This document shows positions 22,127-30,745 of a DNA stretch of 30,745 bases, piece by piece. Source of the DNA: Treponema sp. UBA937 (GTDB lineage Bacteria > Spirochaetota > Spirochaetia > Treponematales > Breznakiellaceae); the NCBI GenBank assembly GCA_002293455.1, contig DBDH01000115.1, positions 1 to 30,745 of the forward strand. The letters are read 5' to 3'. The first letter of the stretch is position 1. The number at the start of each line of letters is the position of its first letter. Both the position numbers and the translations under genes were made by a program. The notes under the pieces are model-generated. The model saw only the letters and a list, made by a program, of their open reading frames with translations. It had not been told where the DNA came from and searched no databases.

Positions 22127-25100
22127 ATGAGTGATATTTTTCAACAAGCAAATGAGAGGGAAGCACAGAGACAAGCAAACATTCGGACGCAGGCCGCACA
22201 AATCGCACAACAGCAGGATTTCAACCAACAGCTTGCGCAGGAATTCGGCGTTAATCTGGATATTGATACTATGGCGGGAATATCCTCCCGGCTATCCGCA
22301 GGGATTATAGATAAATCCGGCGCTGAGAAAATAGCCGCAAGTTATTATATTCAAGATCAGTTCAAAAAGCACGGTGTCTTTCTGGATCAGTCTGCTATTT
22401 TAGGTAACATCGACACGTACAAATCTCTCATTCTTGGCCGCGATTATGAACTGAGGCCGGACAAGAGTTTTCTCCAGGCATTGGGCGGTAAATTTGCGAT
22501 CAGTTGGAATAGTATTAAATCTGGATTACTTGGCAATGAATTGGCAATGGCCGAATCGATGGGTGACGAGAGACGAGCAAATCTTACACGGAGACAGCTT
22601 GATTTAATCAATCGGCAGAATGAGCGGTACAACGATTATCAAGATCGGCCGTGGTGGCAGGACGCGCTTCTTGGGACCGCAGAATCATCGGCATATATGG
22701 CTTTTATCGTTGCGGGGGGATTCCTGGGCGGTGTTGCTGGTCTGGGTAGTTTAGGGGCGTTTGCCGCAGGAGCTACAGTCGCAAGAGGTCAGGCATATAA
22801 TGGACTGCGCGCCGCCGGAGTTGAAGCTCCTTTAGCAAATACTTTATCTATGAGCGCCGGGGCAATAAACGGCGCTATTGAAATGGTCCTCGGAAATACT
22901 TTATCCGCATTGGGAACCTTTGGAAAATCGATGATACCTAATGCCGCCAAAAATCTGACACAGAAAATTGCCGGTATGGTTTCTACAAAAATAGGCATAG
23001 CCGGTACTTTGTTGAAATTCGCTGTACGAAGCGGACTTGAAGCAACGAGTGAAGCGATTGAAGAAGGAGCGCAGGAAATTGTCGATATTGCAACAGTCGA
23101 AATCGCAAAACAATTACAGGAAGAAGGCATTGTTATCGAAGACAGGGATTATCTCAAACGTATCGGAGAAGCGGTACGGATGGGGTTCTTGTCTTCTCTC
23201 GTTTTTGGCGTTGGTGATTTTGCTTTGAACTCTGCATCCACGGCTTCTGATATGCAGCAGGTCAGGCTTGCTGCGGAAATAACTGACAGCAAAGAAGAAT
23301 TTATCAAGAAGACCGCCGAATCGGGTATTTTCCAGGGGTTATCTGATGAAGGCCGTAAAGCGGCACAGGAAAGAATTTATAGTTCCGCTGAAAAGAAAAG
23401 AACTGCTCTGCAAGAAGCGCGGATTCAAGATATTATTGAAACCGTTGATATTGATACCGGCGCGGAAGATGAAAAGAGTAACTCCTACATAGTGGAAGAA
23501 ACTGATCCAGAAACAGGAGAAAGTATCGGCTATTTTAAATCGGCTTACCGAACACCGGAAGGAAAACTCTATACAGAGTTTGGTAATGAACAGGAAAAAG
23601 ACGGCGTTACTACCGGAATATTTAAATTTGGAGATGCTTCTCAAGAAACAAGACGTAACCGGTATGGGTATATTCGTTATTTCGATGACGGAAGTACGGT
23701 AACGATTGATCGGTTTCCGGTTCGTGTAGAGCGTGAAAGCCTCCGCAGCGATTTCTTTACGGATTTTGCGGAACAGTTTGCTGGAAGAACTATTGAATGG
23801 AATCCAAAAGGGGAACGCGGATTACGGCTGAAAGAACAGCTTATCGCGAACAATCCGAACGGACCGGCGCAAGGATTAAATTATTACACGCCTGATACTA
23901 TCGCCGATACGAGAACACGGCAAAATGTCTCCGCAAAAATCGCAGAGTATATGCCGCGGTTAAGTACTGATGAGCGGGCTACGGCGGTTGAGCTTTTGGA
24001 TATTCGGGCTTCCGCGCTTGATATGTCTTTGTTTGATTATGTTGATACCTATTTTACTGATGAGATGTTTACACAGGAAAATGCTCAGGCTGCCGCGGCA
24101 CAAACCGCCGGACAGAAGATTAAGGGGGCTGTCTCTTTTGAACAATTGGCGGCAGATACGCGCGCTTTAATTTATGTGACTGAAAACTCTGATTTTTCTA
24201 CGTGGGTACACGAGAACGCGCATATATTCCGCCGGCAAATGTCAGGGAATCTGCTTGCGGAAGCGGAAAAGGCTTTCGGCGTAAAGAATGGTAAATGGAC
24301 AAGAAAACAAGAAGAAGCGTTTGCACAAGGGTTTGAAGATTATCTGCGGGAAGGACGAGCGCCGTCAGAAGGACTGCGTAATATCTTCCAGAAGATGGCT
24401 GATTTTCTTCAAAAGATTTATGGGATGTTGAAAAATCGAATAACTATATCGCCGGAAATTCGGGAAGTGTACGATCAGATTCTTGGCGTTACCGATTCCT
24501 CGAATGGAACTATTTCTAAAACGGAAACAGTTCAGAATAAAGAATCCCCGCGCGATATTACCCGGAGGGAAGAACGGGAAAGAGCGACTGTTGAACAGCC
24601 TCATGCCAAAACGCAGGCTATTATCAATGATCCTGATTCTACTTTGCGGGAAAAAACACATGCGGCTTTTAATGAGGCTGGTGAAGAGTGGCTTTATCAA
24701 ACGGAAGATGTATCTTCGCCGGAAGCGGAATATGATGAAGTTGTAAAGAATTACAAGGGTACTGATCAATGGATGAAGGCCCCGAATGGTGAACCTACCA
24801 ATCTTTCTGAAAGACAGTGGGTACAGGTAAGAACGCCGGCATTTAAAAACTGGTTTGGCGACTGGGAGAAGGCGGCGCGGATAGAGGCGATAGAAGGCAT
24901 TGAGGCAAAGAGCTACACGCCGCAAACCGTTACCAAGCGGGAAGCAAAAACGATATTCCAGCAATTTGAACCGGTCAAGAAATCCTTTACAACTGATTTT
25001 TTTGAATCGCAGGATGTAAATAAACAGCCCAGAAACGTGAGCAAAGAGGCGAATAGTGTAAGAAATGCGGTCTTAAATGTTAGTTTTCCGGGGAAAATTG

Positions 25101-28100
25101 TTGGAAAATTGAGGGGATTTTTCAACACAAAAGAGCAAAGTATTATTTCTGATATAAGGGAACTCTTTGATACTTCGATATACGCATACAGCAGTAATTA
25201 TGTGGCAAGCAAGCCACGGCCTGACGGTTCAACGCACAAAGAACATTCCAACATTGAAGCGTATCATCATTTTGTGAATAAGGCGGACGTAAATGGGACG
25301 CCGTATTATATCCGTTTTTCTGTACAAGAATTAAAAAGTTCGGGACAATTACACGCGGCACATATCAGTAATGTAGAAATTAAAAAAAGCCGGGAAGACA
25401 GCCGCTCACTTCTCGGCAAACACCAAGGTGGCACGGCGCTACCGGCTTATGATTATAATTTAGCTGAGTTTTTCGATTCTGTCAAGGAAAATGTTTCAAA
25501 AGTTGTAGACGAAAACGGGGAACCGCTTGTTGTGTATCATGGGACGAATGATAAATTTGATGTGTTTAACAGCAGTAAAAGTGTGGGCAGTCACGGAGAA
25601 GATGATCAGTTAGAGGGAATTTATTTTTCTGATTCACAAGAAGCGGCAGAATGGTACTCTCATTTTTCAACGCCAGAATATGTGAAACCAGTATTTTTGA
25701 ACGCAAAAAATCCATACATGTCAAAAAGTATTAAAGACTTAAAAGAAGAATTTCAGTCAAATGTGCAAAAAGGATTATCTGAAAAAATAGCAGAAAATGG
25801 TTATGATGGAATATTGCTTGATGTAGGGTTTTACACCCTTGGCGCTCGAAAATTATATCTAGTATTTAATCCCAATCAAATAAAATCCGCAACCGATAAC
25901 AGCGGAGCTTTTAATCCTGACGATAATTCAATCCTTTTCCAGACCGAAGAAGAACTTATCAAAGACGCAACATCCTTTGATTCCTGGCAATCTTTCATGG
26001 AGTTTTACGAGACAGAATGGACCCGTCCAAAAGATGCCGCTATACCGGAAAATGCTGATGCCGCTTGGTATGAATCTTTTTGGAATAATGCGAATAACAT
26101 ATCTTCTGAAGAATCCATAGCGCAGGAACAGATTGATGAAGATCGTAGAATATCAGACGGCGCTGATCCGTCCGCCCCGGTTGCTCTTGATGCGCTTTGG
26201 ATTAGCAGAATGAGATCGGAACCGGAACGCCTTGACGCCTTTTTGAAAAAGATAGCCGAAATTATGGCAACGAAAGAATGGCAGCCGTCTAACGAAGCGG
26301 AACAGGCTGATGTTGAAAATCTGCTGTATCTGAAAAATCGTATCAATCGTGAACTGCGTCATGGAAGCTGGCTGAGTAATGCGGCGCGGGTTATGCAGGG
26401 GAAGCCTATTACAAAACGTCAGAGGGAAACGCTTGTAACGCTGATGAGCCGGGCTTCACGTGATTACCGCGCTTTGTATGCTGAAATTATGAATGATAGC
26501 GAATGGGCGGTGAACCTTGCTGATACGACATCGGAACAATTAAAAACAAGAATAGCTTCGCCTGAGTTTAGAGATATAGAACTTCTGTCTCCTGAACAGC
26601 GGAGGCGTATAGCCGCCGATTTAGACGCGCGTGATATTGCCGCTTTGGTTAAGGACGGTTCTTTGAAAATGGATGATCCGCGGCTTGAAAACTATATTAA
26701 GAAATTACAGGATGACCGCAGAGAAAGTGACAGAAAACTCAAGGAACTGGAAGCAGATATAGAATCCGACAACCGCCATCTTTCCGATTATCAAGTACGG
26801 GAATTATTACGGCTCTTTGATGAAATGCAGATTGCCAGAGCCAAGTACGAAAATCACAGCGACAAGGTTTCCCGCATGATAGAGCGCGGTTTGGCGATTA
26901 CTTCAAAATATCAAACTGAGCGGAATCAATTAAAAGCAAACTATGACACTATTTTCAAGCAATACTCTGATCTTGCAAAGGTTATGGAAATATCGGGTTT
27001 TGTAAAACAGGCGATTGCGAAAAGAGAAATCCGGTATGAAGAACGTTCTAAAAATGAACGGATGAAGGCCGAAGCCCGAAGAATTAACGAGATAAAAAAG
27101 ATCAGAACACAGCTTGTGAAGCGTACTATGCGGAGAGTGAACTTTAAAAATATCGATTATGATAATGCCCGAAAAATTATCATTATTCAGCGGATGTTTG
27201 AACCTTCGCTTTTAAAAGGCGTGAACAAGTGGATTGGTACGGAAGGTCCATATTTACGTACCGTGTATTCTCAATGGAAAACAGATAATGAATTTAGAAA
27301 AAAAATTGCTTCGCAGGTGAGTAAAAGACGGTATCAGACTCTTGGAAAGATTTTTGAAAAGAGCTTTGATTCCTTGAGTAAAAAAGACAGAGAAACACTG
27401 TATAAGATTCTGCCTGCTGAAAATTGGGTAAATGAATTGAATCTTGAAGAACTTGCGGAAGATAGAGCGGAATCAATTCAGCTTGATATTAAGGAGAATC
27501 TGAATAGTGCCGGTGAGGTAGTTTCTGTTACGCTGAGCGAAGAACTTGAAAAACTCATGGAAGAAACGCTTCCCTATGATGTGCTTGCGCGGATTCGGAA
27601 CCGTCCGTTTGCCGAATGGACTATTGAGGAAATGGAACAGCTTGGCGGTATTGTTGACAGGTTATACACCGATGGAAGGAAAACGCTCCGGGCAAAGCAG
27701 GAAGACAAAAAGATTGAAAACGCGGATTACCGGAATCAAATTGTCCAGGCGATACAGCATACCGGAATTGAAATCAACGATGATGACAGCGAAGAAGTCC
27801 GGCAGGAAAAAATGAAAAAGATTCAGCGGATTCTTGGAAAGTTTGATTATGGTTCCAAGGGTACGTTAAACGCCAAAGCTAAACGCTTTTCATTCTTGAA
27901 CCGTATCTTACACGGATACGGTGATGCGAATGTCCGGCGTGTTGCCCGTATTCTTGATAACGGAAAAGACGGCATAAATACTTCGCTTCTCTATTGGGCT
28001 GAAAATGATGCGTTCAATAAAAAAACGAGAAGTATTCAATCAAGAACGAGTGCAATTGAACGGATTATGAAAGAACATAATATTACTGTTGATGAGCTGT

Positions 28101-30079
28101 ATCAAAAGATTAAGATTGATCATTTCTGGTCCGGTCCTGAACAAGATAGTATTCTGGATACTTCACAGGAATTTTCTTTTGATGAACTTCTTTTTGTTTT
28201 TCTTTCAAATAGAGATGAGAACTCAAAAAAAGCTGTCGCGTATGGTAATTTTACACGGGAAACAGAGCGGGAAAGTGTCAGAAATGTTACCGATGAAATG
28301 CTGCTTTCAAACTTTTCTGATCTTGGTTTGACTCGTTATAACAAGGTCTTGGGCGAAGCAAATCGAATTTTTACCGGAGAGAATGCAAAGTTCCTCAGTC
28401 TTGCGGAAGCAATTGCCCGTGATTATGACGCGCAGTATGAGCGGATGAATGAAGCCTCTATCGATGAGTTTAATCAGCCGGTATGGCGGGTGCAGCACTA
28501 TATTCCGCTTGTGCGTCTGGATTCATCCGGTGAAACAAATATGAACCGTGTCCGTGAAGATCTTCTGGGTACTGCCGGAGGGCAGAATCAGACATGGGTC
28601 AATAAGGGAATGACACAAAAGAGAATTACAATTTCTCCGCAGAATCAGAAGCCGGTTGAGCTAGGATTGTTTTCTACATGGGCGGACAGCGTAGAGCGGA
28701 CTGAACATTTTATCGCATATGCTCCGCTGGTTCGGACGCTTAACGCAACATATAAATCACGCGATGCCGGAGGAGCGAGACAGCGGATTCAAAATCGATA
28801 TTCCGAGTACATGGTGAAATATATTGATGATTATATCAATGAACTTGCAAATCCGAATCCTAATGGACAAAAGTCTGATTTAGACGTTATTGCCCGGTCT
28901 CTTCGTGGGAAGACGGCTTCCGCTTATCTTGCCTGGCGGGCATCGAATGTGATGAAACAGCTTGTTACTTCTCCGGCTCCGTTCTTTCAATATATCAATC
29001 CCGCTGAATACGCGAAAGCTTCTTTTGATATGATGCGGGATTTTAAGGGATTGAGCGATTTGATTAAGTTAAAGTCAGCGTTTATGGCTTCACGGGTGTT
29101 TGATCCTATGGTTGATGTCATTAAAGAACAGCAGGATAAGGCAACAAATAAAGCGGGATACGCAATCAGCAAGTTCAATAATATTGGGCTTAAAGGGCTG
29201 GAAATGGTTGACTGGGCTTGTGTCGCTCCCGGATGGCTTACGGTATATCGACGGGAACTGAACAGGATTGACCAGGAACAAGAACGGCTGTACCAAGAAA
29301 AAATGACGGAATATCAGAAACCGGAATATACAGACGTTCTGCCTACGGATGAAGCAAAAGCCGCAAAAGCAGAAAGCGAGATTATGGGAAAAGATGAGAT
29401 TGAAGCAGAGGCGGTGCGCATTGCTGACGATATTGTGCGATTAACTCAACCTTCCGGCCGGAGAGTTGACCTTGCTCCATTATTTAAGGCGAACGGACCG
29501 AACAGCGAAATTGGTAAAATATTCCTCCAGTTCCAGACTTCCTTGAATGTTATTTGGCAGAATATCCGCTATGACGTTCCGTGGGCGATAAAAAATCAGC
29601 AATATCAACAGGTTTGCGGAGCGGTGTTCGGTTATATGGTTGCCGGTATTGCGCTTGGCATGATGACTGAATGGTTTGATGATGACGATGAAGAAAAAGA
29701 TAAAGCGAAAAAAGCTTTGTACTGGTCCTTAACGCAGTTCACCGACAGTGTTCCGATCATTGGCAGCCAAGTTTCCGGCCTTGCGGAAAAAATGATTACA
29801 GGGAAAGGTACGTTCTTTAACAGCAATCTCTTCCCTGTTCTTAGTGAATTTACATACGGCATACAACAGGCAACAACCGCCGCGCAAAAGGCGGGTGAAG
29901 GAAATGATGAAGCGGCTAAAAAAGCATGGGCAAAGGCGGTCGTAAACATTAGTGAAGGTCTGGGTATGACTTTTGGATTGCCGGTTTCCGGCGCGAAAGA
30001 ACTAGGCCGTGCTGCCGGCATTGGAGATGGTGACAGCAAACTTAGTTTTAACCCCGGTGTATTTTTCGGAAGAAAATAA
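22127..30079 (+). CDS. Giant virion-injected polyvalent protein (zincin + ART-like domains)
   Basis: 2650 residues. Residues 1-185: helical, Gln-rich start. Residues about 188-300: Gly/Ala-rich hydrophobic segments able to cross membranes. Residues 695-699 HENAH are a zinc protease motif (HExxH), with acidic EEAFAQGFEDYL about 30 residues later as third ligand. Residues about 902-914 RTPAFKNWFGDWE are a linker typical of polyvalent proteins. Residues about 985-1110 resemble a PBECR-type nuclease domain. Residues about 1128-1272 have ART-like blocks: VVYHGT (H1138), GIYFSD, VFLNAKNPY and FNPNQIKSATDNSGAF. Long coiled coils follow, and the C-terminus (about 2260-2650, membrane segment 2496-2518) resembles LPD38. 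It is probably packed in the head and injected with the DNA. Confidence 0.8.
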   Translation: MSDIFQQANEREAQRQANIRTQAAQIAQQQDFNQQLAQEFGVNLDIDTMAGISSRLSAGIIDKSGAEKIAASYYIQDQFKKHGVFLDQSAILGNIDTYKSLILGRDYELRPDKSFLQALGGKFAISWNSIKSGLLGNELAMAESMGDERRANLTRRQLDLINRQNERYNDYQDRPWWQDALLGTAESSAYMAFIVAGGFLGGVAGLGSLGAFAAGATVARGQAYNGLRAAGVEAPLANTLSMSAGAINGAIEMVLGNTLSALGTFGKSMIPNAAKNLTQKIAGMVSTKIGIAGTLLKFAVRSGLEATSEAIEEGAQEIVDIATVEIAKQLQEEGIVIEDRDYLKRIGEAVRMGFLSSLVFGVGDFALNSASTASDMQQVRLAAEITDSKEEFIKKTAESGIFQGLSDEGRKAAQERIYSSAEKKRTALQEARIQDIIETVDIDTGAEDEKSNSYIVEETDPETGESIGYFKSAYRTPEGKLYTEFGNEQEKDGVTTGIFKFGDASQETRRNRYGYIRYFDDGSTVTIDRFPVRVERESLRSDFFTDFAEQFAGRTIEWNPKGERGLRLKEQLIANNPNGPAQGLNYYTPDTIADTRTRQNVSAKIAEYMPRLSTDERATAVELLDIRASALDMSLFDYVDTYFTDEMFTQENAQAAAAQTAGQKIKGAVSFEQLAADTRALIYVTENSDFSTWVHENAHIFRRQMSGNLLAEAEKAFGVKNGKWTRKQEEAFAQGFEDYLREGRAPSEGLRNIFQKMADFLQKIYGMLKNRITISPEIREVYDQILGVTDSSNGTISKTETVQNKESPRDITRREERERATVEQPHAKTQAIINDPDSTLREKTHAAFNEAGEEWLYQTEDVSSPEAEYDEVVKNYKGTDQWMKAPNGEPTNLSERQWVQVRTPAFKNWFGDWEKAARIEAIEGIEAKSYTPQTVTKREAKTIFQQFEPVKKSFTTDFFESQDVNKQPRNVSKEANSVRNAVLNVSFPGKIVGKLRGFFNTKEQSIISDIRELFDTSIYAYSSNYVASKPRPDGSTHKEHSNIEAYHHFVNKADVNGTPYYIRFSVQELKSSGQLHAAHISNVEIKKSREDSRSLLGKHQGGTALPAYDYNLAEFFDSVKENVSKVVDENGEPLVVYHGTNDKFDVFNSSKSVGSHGEDDQLEGIYFSDSQEAAEWYSHFSTPEYVKPVFLNAKNPYMSKSIKDLKEEFQSNVQKGLSEKIAENGYDGILLDVGFYTLGARKLYLVFNPNQIKSATDNSGAFNPDDNSILFQTEEELIKDATSFDSWQSFMEFYETEWTRPKDAAIPENADAAWYESFWNNANNISSEESIAQEQIDEDRRISDGADPSAPVALDALWISRMRSEPERLDAFLKKIAEIMATKEWQPSNEAEQADVENLLYLKNRINRELRHGSWLSNAARVMQGKPITKRQRETLVTLMSRASRDYRALYAEIMNDSEWAVNLADTTSEQLKTRIASPEFRDIELLSPEQRRRIAADLDARDIAALVKDGSLKMDDPRLENYIKKLQDDRRESDRKLKELEADIESDNRHLSDYQVRELLRLFDEMQIARAKYENHSDKVSRMIERGLAITSKYQTERNQLKANYDTIFKQYSDLAKVMEISGFVKQAIAKREIRYEERSKNERMKAEARRINEIKKIRTQLVKRTMRRVNFKNIDYDNARKIIIIQRMFEPSLLKGVNKWIGTEGPYLRTVYSQWKTDNEFRKKIASQVSKRRYQTLGKIFEKSFDSLSKKDRETLYKILPAENWVNELNLEELAEDRAESIQLDIKENLNSAGEVVSVTLSEELEKLMEETLPYDVLARIRNRPFAEWTIEEMEQLGGIVDRLYTDGRKTLRAKQEDKKIENADYRNQIVQAIQHTGIEINDDDSEEVRQEKMKKIQRILGKFDYGSKGTLNAKAKRFSFLNRILHGYGDANVRRVARILDNGKDGINTSLLYWAENDAFNKKTRSIQSRTSAIERIMKEHNITVDELYQKIKIDHFWSGPEQDSILDTSQEFSFDELLFVFLSNRDENSKKAVAYGNFTRETERESVRNVTDEMLLSNFSDLGLTRYNKVLGEANRIFTGENAKFLSLAEAIARDYDAQYERMNEASIDEFNQPVWRVQHYIPLVRLDSSGETNMNRVREDLLGTAGGQNQTWVNKGMTQKRITISPQNQKPVELGLFSTWADSVERTEHFIAYAPLVRTLNATYKSRDAGGARQRIQNRYSEYMVKYIDDYINELANPNPNGQKSDLDVIARSLRGKTASAYLAWRASNVMKQLVTSPAPFFQYINPAEYAKASFDMMRDFKGLSDLIKLKSAFMASRVFDPMVDVIKEQQDKATNKAGYAISKFNNIGLKGLEMVDWACVAPGWLTVYRRELNRIDQEQERLYQEKMTEYQKPEYTDVLPTDEAKAAKAESEIMGKDEIEAEAVRIADDIVRLTQPSGRRVDLAPLFKANGPNSEIGKIFLQFQTSLNVIWQNIRYDVPWAIKNQQYQQVCGAVFGYMVAGIALGMMTEWFDDDDEEKDKAKKALYWSLTQFTDSVPIIGSQVSGLAEKMITGKGTFFNSNLFPVLSEFTYGIQQATTAAQKAGEGNDEAAKKAWAKAVVNISEGLGMTFGLPVSGAKELGRAAGIGDGDSKLSFNPGVFFGRK

Positions 30080-30103
30080 AAAAACTTTTCGCAATTATAT
30101 AAC
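30079..30103 (+). promoter_or_regulatory. Late promoter-like element, copy C (before tail fibre)
   Basis: AAAAAACTTT, then four bases, then AATTATATAAC, 22 of 25 identical to copy B. It lies in the 72-nt gap after the giant gene. Here the downstream gene has a normal Shine-Dalgarno (GGAGGAG), so the element is not tied to leaderless translation. Confidence 0.5.
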
Positions 30104-30151
30104 GTGCAGAAGGAACTCGTGATAGCATTTACCTGAAACAGGAGGAGAATC

Positions 30152-30745
30152 ATGAAGGCTGTTGTCCAGATGCGCGTAGGAACCACAGATGAATGGAAAG
30201 ATGAAAATCCAATACTCTATGAAGCTGAAATTGCAATAGAAGTTACTGCAAAGAAAAATGATAAGGGAATCCCGATACGCCTTTTAAAGATAGGAGACGG
30301 CGTACATCCGTGGAATCTGCTTGAATATGTTACCAAAGACAATATTAAGGACCTTCCTGAATATATGGAGAATTCCCTTGGACAGCTTTCTTCTTTGCTT
30401 CAACAAGAATCAGAAAGAGCAATTAGGGCTGAAAATATGCTTGATTCTGCTGTTAAAAAAGAAACTCAAAGGGCTTTGAGTGCTGAGGAAATTCTGAACA
30501 AATCGATACAGGATGAAAGTGGCAGAGCAAAAGAAAGCGAGACTTCGCTCAATACCGCTATTCAGGCAGAAAAAAAGAGAGCGGCGGAAGCGGAGATTAA
30601 TTTATCGGAGTCCATTCAGGAAGAAACGAACCGGGCGACTAAGCAAGAAAATGTTATACTGGAAGGCATTAAATCAGAAGAAGCAAGAGCAAAGGCGGTT
30701 GAACATACGCTTGATGGCAGAGTAACCAGTGTTCAGACCGAGGCG
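30152..30745 (+). CDS. Tail fibre protein, N-terminal part (runs off right edge)
   Basis: ATG 30152 after GGAGGAG opens a frame of 198 codons to the edge. Residues 1-65 (VQMRVGTTDEWKDENPILYE, then LLKIGDGVHPWNLLEY) are the virion-attachment domain common at the N-terminus of phage fibres (pattern: RxGT...W...NP.L..GE...KIGDGxxPW). Then come repeats of about 14-15 residues of the form E..RA..AE..L, a trimeric coil that makes the shaft. In BPP-1 the corresponding protein is the diversity-generating tropism determinant; whether this one is cannot be seen. Confidence 0.75.
   Translation, partial: MKAVVQMRVGTTDEWKDENPILYEAEIAIEVTAKKNDKGIPIRLLKIGDGVHPWNLLEYVTKDNIKDLPEYMENSLGQLSSLLQQESERAIRAENMLDSAVKKETQRALSAEEILNKSIQDESGRAKESETSLNTAIQAEKKRAAEAEINLSESIQEETNRATKQENVILEGIKSEEARAKAVEHTLDGRVTSVQTEA

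Noticed and set aside
24365..24964. 199-residue open frame on the minus strand
   Set aside because: Lies fully inside the giant virion gene; Arg/Phe/Leu-rich shadow translation, no ribosome site, no domain.
25389..25417. 9-bp hairpin GCCGGGAAG / CTTCTCGGC
   Set aside because: It is within coding sequence of the giant protein with no T-run or regulatory context; probably chance.
29632..30186. 184-residue minus-strand open frame across the giant gene's end and promoter copy C
   Set aside because: Antisense to a well supported gene, low-complexity Ser/Phe/Ala composition typical of a shadow frame.
1..30745. CRISPR array, insertion sequence or transposase
   Set aside because: No regularly spaced repeats with unique spacers and no transposase-like protein were seen on either strand.

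Overview
The window is a tailed-phage or prophage genome segment. From about position 1 kb onward every gene is on the + strand, tightly packed and often joined by ATGA-type overlaps. Gene order and protein motifs point to a podovirus whose head module resembles that of Bordetella phage BPP-1: terminase, portal (head-tail connector), small Bbp19-like protein, scaffold, GP7/Bbp17-type major capsid protein, Bbp16-type cement protein, tail adaptor, tail nozzle, internal virion proteins, a 2650-residue injected polyprotein-like protein, then a tail fibre cut by the right edge. No integrase, repressor, DNA polymerase or lysis gene is visible. The host cannot be fixed from the sequence. Moderate AT content, strong Shine-Dalgarno sites, frequent TTG starts and TATAAT-type promoters fit a low/medium-GC bacterium; a spirochaete such as Treponema is my guess only.

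Layout. 1-660: small genes on both strands, with two minus-strand promoters sharing an extended -10 (TGGTATAAT). 661-1077: no protein gene; it holds a 110-nt tRNA-like structure, a clear CAT-anticodon tRNA with the C1/A72 mismatch of initiator tRNAs, and two hairpins. 1078-3252: small early genes (zinc-finger-like, excisionase-like, membrane peptide, a frameshifted DUF4406 gene, a replication-terminator-annotated family protein). 3272-6936: a DNA-modification cassette (C5-cytosine methyltransferase with a second gene overprinted on it, a DUF5131-like radical-SAM-type protein, an N6-adenine methyltransferase, an ASCH-like protein). 6933-9233: replication-related and unknown genes. 9211-30079: packaging, head and tail module. 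30152-end: tail fibre.

The most notable points are these. (1) The methyltransferase ORF stops after motif VIII and is overlapped for 326 nt by an independently initiated ORF (own Shine-Dalgarno and ATG) that carries the missing C-terminal motifs; both frames look like conserved phage protein families, and a CCCCC run at the stop would fuse them by a +1 shift into a full-length enzyme. (2) An initiator-like tRNA lies at the left end. (3) A 25-bp promoter-like element recurs before the large terminase, the portal and the tail fibre. (4) The giant virion protein combines a zincin motif, an ADP-ribosyltransferase-like domain and membrane segments.
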